Positions 13,406-22,997 of a stretch of DNA of 64,000 nucleotides are shown here, piece by piece. The notes under the pieces are model-generated. The model worked only from the letters and a program-made list of their open reading frames with translations, ran no database searches and had not been told where the DNA came from. Positions within the stretch are counted from its first letter, which is position 1. Each line of letters starts with the position of its first letter. Made by a program: the position numbers and the translations under genes. The DNA is from Paratinospora sagittata. Its lineage: Eukaryota > Streptophyta > Magnoliopsida > Ranunculales > Menispermaceae. Location: contig CM069607.1 of assembly GCA_035771175.1 (NCBI GenBank), forward strand, positions 15,384,001-15,448,000. Reading direction: 5' to 3'.

Positions 13406-16400
13406 GTGAATATAACAATTAATAAAGCAAACTTCAAAATCAAAAATCTTAAATACACATCAGAGCATCGTAATCAATCCAACATGTATGTATGCATAAC
13501 ACCATCTCGTATTGGTTTGATGATTGCACATCGCCTGAGTTCACGTATGTCCCTCCCCAGGTGTAGCTGGGTTCTCATTGTACGTCCCTCCTCAAGAACG
13601 ACGCTCTGGATTCACGTACAGATGTCCCTCCCCAGGAGAAGTCTGGTTCTCATTGTACGTCCCTCTCTAAAGATATATAATGAATAGCGAGCATTGCTTC
13701 TAACCATTCTATGAATCATAAACCACATACGTCCCTAGGTGGTGCTTTGTATGATGCCAATGCATGAACTGGTCCGGTCTTTAGTTTATCATTTAGACAG
13801 GGTTTGGCAACATCTTTTAACCCTTATCAGGGTCGGTATCAGTACGTGCAAGGTTAGGACATTCAGTATTACTTGTATAAGCTGATAGCTTTCAAATAAG
13901 ACCAACCAGACCAGTCTCCAGTTGAGAGGTGAGACACGAGGTCTACTTAAATACCAATCGTCTAGAGCAGCACGCTGCCTCCGGTTCACTATTTAAAGTT
14001 ACTGAGGACAAGACTGAGTCTGGTTGAGCCAGATTGACCACTAATCCGGCATAGTAACAGTGTAATGCATGAACTCCAAATATACAGGCATAAGTATGAC
14101 AATATAAACATTATACGCAATAACGCAGTGTAAATGAATAGTAGACATAACGATAAATGAATGTAAACTTTAATAAAAGTTATAAGACACGCATTGCCAC
14201 ACCCCACCAGGACGCGCCTAAACCGGCGGGACACTCACGGACCGGTCATGAATGCACGGAAGCACGATTAAGTACAAGCCTGATTTCCTTAATTTCAGAA
14301 TATATTTGTACATCAAATAGTTAAGGGAAAATTCCCCCAAAATCCCCAATGAATAATACAAAGGGTACAAAATATGGGCCCAAAAACCTGCACCCGGTCC
14401 CCTCTAATCTCTTGTGAAAATTTGGATAACAACGGGGTGAGCTACACGCTCAGTGGGTAAAATAGTTCGTGAATATAACAATTAATAAAGCAAACTTCAC
14501 AATCAAATATCTTAAATACACATGAGAGCATCATAATTAGTCCAACATGTATGTATGCATAACACCGTCTCGTATTGGTTTGATGATTGTACATCGCCTG
14601 AGTTCACGTACAGATGTCCCTTCCCAGGAGTAGCTGGGTTCTCATTGTACGTCCCTCCTCAGGAACGATGCTCTGGATTCACGTACAGATGTCCCTCCCA
14701 GGAGAAGTCAGGTTCTCATTGTACGTCCCTCTCTAAAGATATATAATGAATAGCGAGCATTGCTGTTAACCATTCTATGAATCATAAACCACATACGTCC
14801 GTAGGTGGTGCTATGTATGATGCCAATGCCTGAACTGGTCCGGCCTTTACTTTAAGATTTAGACAGGGTTTGTCAACATCTTGTAATCCTTATCAGGGTC
14901 GGTATCACTACGTGCAAGTTTACGACATTGAATATTACTTGTATAAGCTGAAAGCTTTCAAATAAAACCAACAAGATCAGTCTCCAGTTGAGAGGTGAGA
15001 CACGAGGTCTACTTAAATACCAATCGTCTAGAGCAGCACGCAGCCTCCAGTTCACTATTTAAAGTTAAAGAGGACAAGACTGAGTCCGGTTGAGCCAGTT
15101 TGACAACTAATCCGACATAGTAATAGTGTAATACATGAACTCCAAATATACAGGCATAAGTATGACAGTATAAACATCATACGCAATAACGCAGCGTAAA
15201 TGAATAGTAGAGATAACGATAAATGAATGTAAACTTTAATAAAAGTTATAAGACATGCAATGCCACACCCCGCCAGGATGCGCCTGAACCGGCAGGACAT
15301 TCACGGACGGGGCACGAATGCACAGAAGCACGATTAAGTACAAGTCTAATTTCATTAATTTCAGAAGATATTTGTACATGAAATAGTTAAGGGAACATTC
15401 TCCCAAAATCCCCAATGAATAATACAAAGGGTACAAAATGTGGGCCCAAAAACCTACACCCAGTGCACCCTAATCTCCTTGAAAAATTGGATAACAACGG
15501 GGTGAGCTACACGCTCTGTTGGTAAAATAGTTCGTGAATATAACAATTAATAAAGCAAACTTCATAATCAAATATCTTAAATACACATGAGAGCATCGTA
15601 ATCAATCCAACATGTATGTATGCATAACACCATCTCGTATTGGTTTGATGATTGTACATCGCCTGAGTTCACGTACAGATGTCCCTCCCCAGGAGTAGCT
15701 GGGTTCTCATTGTACGTCCCTCCTCAAGAACGACACTGTGGATTCATGTACATATGTCCCTCCCCAAGAGATGTCAGGTTCTCATTGTACGTCCCTCTCC
15801 AAAGATATATAATGAATTGCGAGCATTGCTTCTAACCATTCTATGAATCATAAACCACATACGTCCCTAGGTGGTGCTATGTATGATGCCAATGCATGAA
15901 CTGGTCCGATCTTTAGTTTAACATTTAGACAGGGTTTGGCAACATCATGTAATCCTTATCAGGGTCGGTATCACTACGTGCAAGGTTAGGACATTCAGTA
16001 TTTCTTGTATAAGCTGATAGCTTTCAAATAAGACCAACCAGATCAGTCTCCAGTTGAGAGGTAAAACACGAGGTCTACTTAAATACCAATCGTCTAGAGC
16101 AGCTCGCTGCCTCGTGTTCACTATTTAAAGTTACTGAGGACAAGACTGAGTCTGGTTGAGCCAGATTGACCACTAATCCGGCATAGTAACAGTGTAATGC
16201 ATGAACTCCAAATATACAAGCATAAGTATGACAGTATAAACATTATACGCAATAACGCAGTGTAAATGAATAGTAGACATAACGATAAATGAATGTAAAC
16301 TTTAATAAAAGTTATAAGACACGCAATGCCACACCCCGCCCGGACGCGCCTAAACCGGCGGGACACTCACGGACGGGTCATGAATGCACGGAAGCACGAT

Positions 16401-17212
16401 TAAGTACAAGCCTGATTTTATTAATTTCAGAATATATTTGTACATCAAATTGTTAAGGGAACATTCCCCCAAAATCCCCAATGAATAATACAAAGGGTAC
16501 AAAATATGGGCTTAAAAACCTGCACCCAGTCCACTCTAATCTCTTGTGAAAAATTGGATAACAACGGGGTGAGCTACACGCTCAGTGGGTAAAATAGTTC
16601 GTGAATATAACAATTAATAAAGCAAACTTCACAATAAAATATCTTAAATACACATCAGAGCATCATAATCAGTCCAACATGTATGTATGCATAACCCCGT
16701 CTCGTATTGGTTTGATGATTGTACATCGCCTGAGTTCACGCACAGATGTCCCTCCCCAGGAGTAGCTGGGTTCTCATTGTACGTCCCTCCTCAGGAACGA
16801 TGCTCTAGATTCACGTACAGATGTCCCTCCCTAGGAGTAGTCAGGTTCTCATTGTACATCCCTCTTCAAAGAAATATAATGAATAGCGAGCATTGCTTTT
16901 AACTATTCTATAAATCATAAACCACATACGTCCCTAGGTGGTGCTATGTATGATGCCAATGCATGAACTGGTCCGGTCTTTACTTAACATTTAGACAGGA
17001 TTTGGCAACGTTTAGTGATCCTTATCAGGGTCGGTATCACTACGTGCAAGATTAGGACATTCAGTCTCTAGTTGAGATTTGAGACATGAGGTCTACTTAA
17101 ATACCAATCGTCTAGAGTAGCACGGTGCCTCCCGTTCACTATTTAAAGTTACTAAGGACAAGACTGAGTCTGGTTGAGCAAGATTGACCACTAATCCGGC
17201 ATAGTAACAGTT
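13406..17212 (-). repeat. Diverged right-hand edge of the satellite array
   Basis: Monomers from 13132 onwards carry more point differences and small indels than the central block. Periods are 1063, 1066 and 1066 bp, and two junctions read TGCCAC instead of TGTCAC. Alternation persists: the monomers at 14195 and 16327 share variants such as CATGAATGC and AATATGGGC that the one at 15261 lacks. Diverged edge monomers are usual for satellite arrays homogenised in the centre. The final partial monomer stops after CATAGTAACAG, where element C leader sequence begins. Confidence 0.75.
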
Positions 17213-17525
17213 TTTAAGTTTTATACATTGTCCGTTGGACAATATTTTTTATATTTCTCTTGATGTTTATGCCAATGTCGAATCCAATTTGTCATTAGCA
17301 ACAAGTTATATATATATATATATATATATATCTCATATATACATAGATATATATAGATATATATATATATATATCTCATATATACATAGATATATATAGA
17401 TATATATATATATATATATATATATGTATAGTTCTAAAGATATATATATCAAATTTAAATTTTTTCTTCTACTTATTGGTGGACTTGGCTGGGTCGTGGA
17501 CCTTTTGCTCTCTGATACCATTAAA
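17213..17525 (-). mobile_element. Leader and PBS of element C, fused to the satellite
   Basis: Read on the minus strand, this is a primer-binding site followed by the start of a retroelement leader. TGGTATCAGAG at 17509-17520, complementary to initiator tRNA-Met, lies five bases from the LTR terminus. It is followed by a TA-rich tract and by sequence matching the distal leader of element A (GGACAATG at 17232 corresponds to about 20560 in A). The leader stops at about 17213, roughly 45 bp before the upstream ORF would start, and runs straight into a partial satellite monomer. The body of element C is absent. The PBS carries two extra bases compared with B. Confidence 0.8.
17307..17425. repeat. 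(TA)n microsatellite
   Basis: Three runs of alternating TA broken by TCTCATATATACATAGATAT. Similar TA runs occur in the leaders of elements A and B, so this tract belongs to the element C leader and is not host DNA. Confidence 0.85.
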
Positions 17526-18470
17526 TGTCACATCCCGCCCAGACGCGGCTAAATCGGCTGAATACTCACAGACGGGGCGCGAATGCATTATACAATAACC
17601 GAGTGCCCAAGAACACAATTAAGTACAAATATAATTTCATTAAATTCAGAATATATTTGTACATAAAATAGTAAAGGAATATCCTCCCAAAATCTCCAAT
17701 GAATAAACAAAAGGTACAAAAATGTGGGCCCAAAAACCTGCACCCAGTCCACCCTAATCTCCTGTGAAAAATTGGATAACAATGGGGTGAGCTACACACT
17801 CAGTGGGTAAAATAGTTCATGAATATAACAATTAATAAAGCAAACTTCATAATCAAATATCATAAATACACATCAAAACATCATAATCAATACAACATGT
17901 ATGCATGACACCGTCTCGTATTGGTTTTATGATTTTACGGCTCATTGAGTTGACGTATTGTTGTCCATCCCCGGGTAAACTCGAGTTCTCGATTGTACGT
18001 ACCTCCCCAAGGACGTCGCCCTGGATTTGCGTACGGATGTCCATCCCTAGGAAATCCCGGGTTCCCATTATACTCCCTCTCTAGGAAAATATCAATAATA
18101 GTGAGCATTGTTTCTAACTATTCTGTGTATCATAAACCACATATGTCTCTAAGTGGTGCTTATGTATGATGCCAATGCATGAACAGGTCCGGTCTTTACT
18201 AACATTCAACAGGATTTGGCAACGTCTGGTGATTTGTATCAGGGTCGGTATCACTTCGTGCAAGGTTAGGACATTCAGTATCACTTATACAAGCTGATAG
18301 CTTTCAAGTAAGACCAACAAGATCAGTCTCCAGCTTAGAGGTGAGACACGAGGTCTGCTTAAATACCAATCGTCTAGAGTAGCACCCTGCCTCCTATTCA
18401 CTATTTCAAGTTATTGAGGACAAGACTGAGTATGGTTGAGCAAGATTGACTACTAATCCGGTATAGTAAT
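17526..18470 (-). mobile_element. Element C LTR, 3' part (interrupted)
   Basis: On the minus strand this is the downstream two thirds of an LTR, ending TGTGACA beside the PBS at 17509-17520. It is closely similar to the adjacent satellite monomers, including the TGAGC..GCTCA-type hairpin near 17790. The LTR is interrupted at 18470 by element A and resumes at 29712. The joined LTR is about 1390 bp, close to the 1409-1490 bp of the other LTRs here. Confidence 0.85.
18466..18470. repeat. Target-site duplication of element A, left copy
   Basis: GTAAT immediately precedes the TGTAATACCC start of the A 5' LTR, and an identical GTAAT follows the 3' LTR at 29707-29711. A 5-bp duplication is normal for Ty3/gypsy insertion and shows A inserted as one unit into the element C LTR. 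Confidence 0.9.
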
Positions 18471-19800
18471 TGTAATACCCTTGGAATTCACCAAAAAAAA
18501 AAAAATTGTATCGTTCAGGCGCCAAATCCTCTATATAAGGAGCCCTCCCCCTCCTTATTTCTCACACCAAATTCACTCCAAATTGTGAATTTTCTTCTCT
18601 TTCTCACTCATTTTGAGTTTTTGTCTGTTTGAGACTTTCTTTACGAGACTCTCCGTGCGGTGCAACGGGGTTCTGTTTGGAGGAAGGCGCCAGATCTGAA
18701 AGAAGAAGCTCTTATCTGAAGGTGGGGAACGAAACATAGGTTTGCGTGTTTTATAACTTTTATTAAAGTTTACATTCATTTATTATTATGTCTACCATTC
18801 ATTTACACAACATTATTTCGTATAACGTTCATACTGTCATATTTATGCATGTATAGCTGGAGTTCATGTATTACACTGTTGTAATACCCGATTTGTGGTC
18901 AATCTGGCTCAACCAGACTCGGTCTTGTCCTCAGTAACTTTAAATAGTGAACGGGAGGCAGCAAGTTGCTCTAGGCGATTGGTATTTAAGCAGACCTCAT
19001 GTCTCACCTCTCACCTGGAAACTGATCTGGTTGGTCTTATTGAAAGCTATCAGCTTATACAAGTAATACTGAATGTCCTAACCTTACACGTCGTGATACC
19101 GACCCTGATAAGGATCACCAGACGTTGCCAAAGTCAGTCTAAATGTTAAGTAAAGACCAGACCAGTAGACTAGACCAGTTCATGCATTGGCATCATACAT
19201 ATCACCACCTAGGGACGTATGTGATTTATGATTCATAGAATAGTTAGGAGCGATGCGCGCTATTCATTATTTTTCTCTGGAGGGGGACGTACAATGAGAA
19301 CCCAGTTGAATTCCTAGGGAAGGGCATTTGTACGTGAATCCAGAGCATCGATCTTGAGGAGGGACGTACAATGAGAACCCGACTACGCCTGGGAAGGGAC
19401 ATCTGTACGTGAACTCAAGCGATGTACAGTCATCAAACCATTATGAGACGGTGTCATGCATACATACATATTGATTGATTATGATGCTCTCATGTGTATT
19501 TAAGATATTTGATATTGAAGTATGCTTTATTAATTGTTATACTCACGAACTATTTTACCACTGAGCGCGTTAAGCTCACTCCATTATTATCAAATTTTTC
19601 ACAGAAAATTAGGGTGGATTGGGTGCAGGTTTATGGGGCCCACATTTTGTACCCTTTGTATTATTCATTGGGGGTGTTAGGGAGAATGTTCCCCTAACTA
19701 TTTCATGTACAAGTTATATTCTGAAATTAATGAAATCAGACTTGTACTGTATTGTATTTTCAGCTGCATAAGAATGTTACCATTGTGATAATTCCAAATG
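18471..19800 (+). repeat. Element A 5' LTR, 3' end deleted
   Basis: Starts TGTAATACCC and aligns with the 3' LTR at 28298-29706. It stops after ATTCCAAATG at 19800 and continues directly into leader sequence AAATTTTACAAGATAT. Compared with element B, about 115 bp are missing: the last ~55 bp of the LTR, the PBS and the start of the leader. The 83-84 aa reading frames here and at 28744 are LTR sequence, not genes. Confidence 0.9.
18532..18540 (+). promoter_or_regulatory. LTR TATA box
   Basis: TATATAAGG lies about 60 bp from the LTR start, followed 25-35 bp downstream by a pyrimidine-rich CTTATTTCTCACACC where transcription would be expected to begin. The same box is at 28381-28389 in the 3' LTR and, on the minus strand, at 41166-41174 and 50020-50028 in element B. 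U3 would then be only about 95 bp. The start site is inferred from spacing only. Confidence 0.7.
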
Positions 19801-20220
19801 TAAAATTTTACAAGATATATATATATATATCTCTAGAACTATATATATGTATGAATTGTATATAGTTGAGAATTCTATTAAATATATATCTAGAAAACTA
19901 TATAGTTTTATATAGTTTAGATTTAAATATATATAGTTATGATTTATGAAAACTATATATATGGTTATGATTATATATATATTTATATATATCTATATAT
20001 GTATGTATATATGAGATATATATACCACGTTGTTAATGAAAAATTTTGGATGAAAAATTGTATTAGATATATATATCTCTAGAACTATATATATATATCA
20101 ATTATATATAGTTGAGATTTATATTAAATATATCTAGAAAACTATATATTGTTTTTATATAGTTTAGATTTAAATATATATTTAGTTATGATTTATGAAA
20201 ACTATATATATGGTTATGAT

Positions 20221-20251
<31 letters not shown>

Positions 20252-20427
20252 CTATATATATATACCATGTTGCTAATGGAAAAATTTGGATGAAATTTTT
20301 TTTATTAAATATGTATATCTCTAGAACTATATATATATCAATTATATGTAGTTGAGATTTATATTAAATATATATCTTGAAAACTATATATATATAGTTA
20401 TGATTAAATATATATATCTGTATATAT

Positions 20428-20484
<57 letters not shown>

Positions 20485-20505
20485 TATTACTAAGGGAAAA
20501 TTTTG
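19801..20505 (+). repeat. Element A leader: three ~245-bp AT-rich tandem repeats
   Basis: CTCTAGAACT followed by TA-rich sequence occurs at 19831, 20077 and 20319, with periods of 246 and 242 bp. Each unit also contains GTTGAGA(A/T)TT, a TTAGATTTAAAT tract and AAATTTTGGATGAAA. A long pure TA run lies at 20431-20480. Element B has only one such unit (48120-48650), so the expansion is specific to A. The 20506-20630 segment leads to the upstream ORF and contains CAACGGACAAAGCAT, also found in element C near 17230. Confidence 0.8.
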
Positions 20506-20630
20506 ATTAAATGATGGCATAAATATCAAGAGAAAAATAAAAAATATTATCCAACGGACAAAGCATAAATTTTAAAAATGTTAGGAATATATTTTGTCTT
20601 TCACAAATTTATTTTCCTTTCAGCAAAAGA

Positions 20631-22219
20631 ATGGCCACAAGTGAAGGAACGACTTCCAGTAGTAGGGAACCAATTCCCACTAGACTCAAGGAATTGTCTA
20701 AAAGGGAAGTTATGACTATGAGGAGTATCGACAATAGAGATCTCCGCCTCCGGCCCATCCTTCACGAAAAACTTGCAACACTGGGGTGGTTGAACATAAC
20801 AAAAGTTAAGAGCCAGGTCTCCTACAACTTGATGAAATCTTTCTACGGAGCCATGAATTACGTGAGACTCCTAGAAGATGAGATCAACCCTGTTTTAGAG
20901 ACAACAGTCAAGGGAACAAAGATTTCTATCAATGTCGAAACTATTGCACGACTAATGGAGATTCCAATTGAAAACAAAATCATTGATCCACACAAACCCC
21001 AGACAGTTGTAGAGATCGCAGAGTCCAACGAACAGTTGTTCAATTCCCTCGCCAAAGAGTCGTACACACAATCAACGTACACCAACCTCCCTAACAACCT
21101 CCTCAAACCATCTTCGGCTAGACTTGGAAAGATCATATTCGGCAACATCTTTCCAGAAATGGGGACTAGAGGCACTATGTCAAGGGCTCAACTTCTTGTG
21201 TTATATTGCATAGAGAAGAAAATTAAGGTCTTCCTACCTCACATCATTATCCAACAAATGTTGAGAGTCGTTCAAAACCCTTTGAGAAAGGATCTCCTCG
21301 GCTACGGAGTCTTGATCATGAGAATGCTATGTGAGGCAAACATCAACACTTTTGATAAGTCTTCTAAGCAGATCACTAAGGCGGTTACAACATCCTCTAT
21401 CTTTAAGACATATGTCACAAGTGGAGGGGTAACTGACGAGGAAGTATTCAACGCGACTTTAAATGGCGAAAGAATGAGAGATGATTATGGACGTTGTTAT
21501 CGAAAGAGTCAACGCAAGATTCCTGTTAGGGAAGTACCAAATAATGAGCCAAACCAGAACCATACGTCAAACCCAGCCTCGAATGATAATCCAATCGCGC
21601 AACTGTTCACTAAGGAAGATTTATTTGCCAACCTAAATCAACCTCAAACAAATCAAGATAGACAAAGTGCATAAGCAAATCCACCAACCTGGAATGTGCC
21701 AACTCAAGGCAACACTTCATACCAAAGGTTTCCAACTCATGAGGTACCGTGTCGGTCGGTTCCACAAGTTCCTGTGAACCAACAACAACAGAATTGGGCG
21801 GCACCAAATTATGAAAGATAGGACATCCCAATGAGCCCATTATTTCAAGACTTTTCAACCCAAACAGATCGAAATGTCCAAGGGATTCCAGTTAGGGGAT
21901 CCCCGTACAATAAAACAACTACACCTCACCTATGAGTCACCCGTACAACCAATACTTTCGACCAATGCCTACGACCTACTCTCCTCCTATGGGACAATTG
22001 ACCTATCAACCATCGATGGGACAATCGACTAACCCATTTGAACAGTTAAATGTGATCGTATCCAGTATTGCTGAGATAAAAGAGACTCAAAATGATATGT
22101 TAACACGTATGCGAAACTTCGAAGAACAACGAGCGAATTCTCAACCTTCTTGTAGTAGTCGTTCGGTACCTAGCAAGAGGTCTAGGAGGAACGGTAGTAG
22201 GCAGGAAAATCAAGATTGA
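20631..22219 (+). pseudogene. Upstream ORF (aORF) of element A, plant transposon-protein-like
   Basis: ATG at 20631 opens 347 codons to a TAA at 21672. Coding similarity to element B continues beyond it through another stop and a frameshift into a frame at 21932-22219, so the original protein was about 530 aa. The N-terminal ~230 residues show the organisation of the widespread domain annotated 'putative plant transposon protein' (I believe PF20167): a Tyr/Phe-rich helix, VKGTKISINVETIARLMEIP, then a charged loop. A Gln/Asn/Pro-rich linker, a short likely coiled coil (NPFEQLNVIVSSIAEIKETQ) and a basic Ser/Arg tail follow. It precedes gag in the same orientation, and B and D have homologues in the same place. 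Function unknown. An upstream ORF is typical of Ogre/Tat elements but not, to my knowledge, of Tekay/Del. Confidence 0.8.
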
Positions 22220-22318
22220 TTACTGGCATTGTAAACTTTTCTTTTATATATGCATGAAATGTTTTGTTTAAGACTATCTTTGGTGGGCCGACTTACAACC
22301 ATCCTTTCTTTTGTATCA

Positions 22319-22594
22319 CTAACTTTGGAGTGGTATGGGACACAACGAAATTGGAGGATACTAAATAAAGTGTGGAAGTAAGAAAACCCACGACCTTGTG
22401 TGAAAAGAAACATTTGGAGAAAGTTGCATTACTAACATTATCACTAGTTTACACGGTATGGGATGAGTAAACTTAGACGATACTATTAGTGAACTACTGT
22501 TCAGCCGATGTTTTATAGAGATCGTGTTCATACAACTTAACTTGGTTAACATCCTTATTACCAAAGTCATGTGGTATGAGACACACGAACTTGG
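22319..22594 (+). promoter_or_regulatory. Three phased GTATGGGA-loop hairpins (element A)
   Basis: Three inverted repeats centred near 22335, 22458 and 22576, spaced 123 and 118 nt. H1 (22319-22354) presents GTATGGGA between GTG and CAC. H2 (22444-22475) has AGTTTAC pairing with GTAAACT. H3 (22561-22594) has CCAA and TGTG pairing with TTGG and CACA around GTATGAGA. H1 and H2 are followed by GATACTA and H3 by GATAATA. The same three, in the same order and spacing, are in elements B and D with different but still pairing stems. Role unknown: structured RNA (translation of gag, packaging, splicing control) or paired DNA-binding sites. Confidence 0.75.
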
Positions 22595-22970
22595 ATAATA
22601 ATCGAAAAGACTAAGAGTAAGATTTTGAATGCATAAGATTGCGATAGAACGTTAGATCAAGATATTTGCCGAGGCAAATCTTAGAATTTTTATGACTCGT
22701 ATGGATTTTCAATGAAATATATATGTATGTTCACAAAAACCAGAACCAAATCATTTGAAATACTTGCAAAGTTTTATACTTATTATATAAACATTCTAAC
22801 CTTGTTTTTACACCATGGCCAAACATATGAGGCACATAAAATTCTTTGATTCCTCAACAAAAACCTTACACTCTACTTAGAAAAATAGGTGGTTTATATA
22901 TTACAGTACTCTCGAAATTGTTGTTGAGCATACCATAACATTGTACTTGGCTACAGTTCCTAAATCATGG

Positions 22971-22990
22971 TTTTATTTTCTCCTTGCTAG
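22971..22990 (+). promoter_or_regulatory. Possible 3' splice site before gag (element A)
   Basis: A pyrimidine-rich run ending TCCTTGCTAG stands eight bases before the gag ATG. Element B has TTTTTTCCTTGCCAG in the same place (about 45890-45906, minus strand) and D has CCTCCTTCCTTCCACAG (58895-58911, minus strand). Conservation of polypyrimidine-AG across three copies fits a splice acceptor that would remove the aORF and hairpin spacer to express gag-pol. No donor was identified with confidence. Confidence 0.4.
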
Positions 22991-22997
22991 TGAGAAA

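Larger units (their letters stand above)
1..17212 (-). repeat. LTR-derived satellite array, ~1067-bp monomers
   Basis: Head-to-tail array of about 16 monomers. The same junction (GACACGCAA joined to TGTCACACC) recurs at 333, 1400, 2467, 3534, 4600, 5663, 6730, 7797, 8864, 9931, 10998, 12065, 13132, 14195, 15261 and 16327, so the period is 1063-1067 bp. The array runs off the left window edge and ends in a partial monomer at about 17212. Read on the minus strand, each monomer matches the LTRs of the retroelements at 18471, 28298, 39859 and 48712 from about LTR position 272 to the terminal TGTGACA. The first ~271 bp, including the TATA box, are absent from every copy, so the monomers should be promoterless. 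Conserved 67-71 aa reading frames occur in many monomers, but they follow the nucleotide repeat and resemble no protein I know. Repeat structure and LTR origin are seen directly; the amplification mechanism is not. Confidence 0.95.
22220..22997 (+). other. Spacer between aORF and gag
   Basis: About 780 bp without a supported reading frame. It contains the three hairpins at 22319-22594, a conserved TTTGGTGGGCCGACTTACAA stretch at about 22280, and then AT-rich sequence. It ends in a pyrimidine tract and CTAG eight bases before the gag ATG. Elements B (45883-46673) and D (58848-59881) have equivalent spacers with the same landmarks in the same order. Confidence 0.75.

Noticed and set aside
693..16902. 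Conserved 60-93 aa and 66-81 aa reading frames repeated every 1067 bp on both strands
   Set aside because: They coincide with the LTR-derived repeat, have no recognisable domain, overlap each other on opposite strands, and several copies are truncated. Conservation follows the recent DNA amplification, not protein selection.
18895..19149. 84-aa frame also found at 28744-28998
   Set aside because: It is the reverse complement of the satellite/LTR body and lies in both LTRs of element A; no gene evidence.
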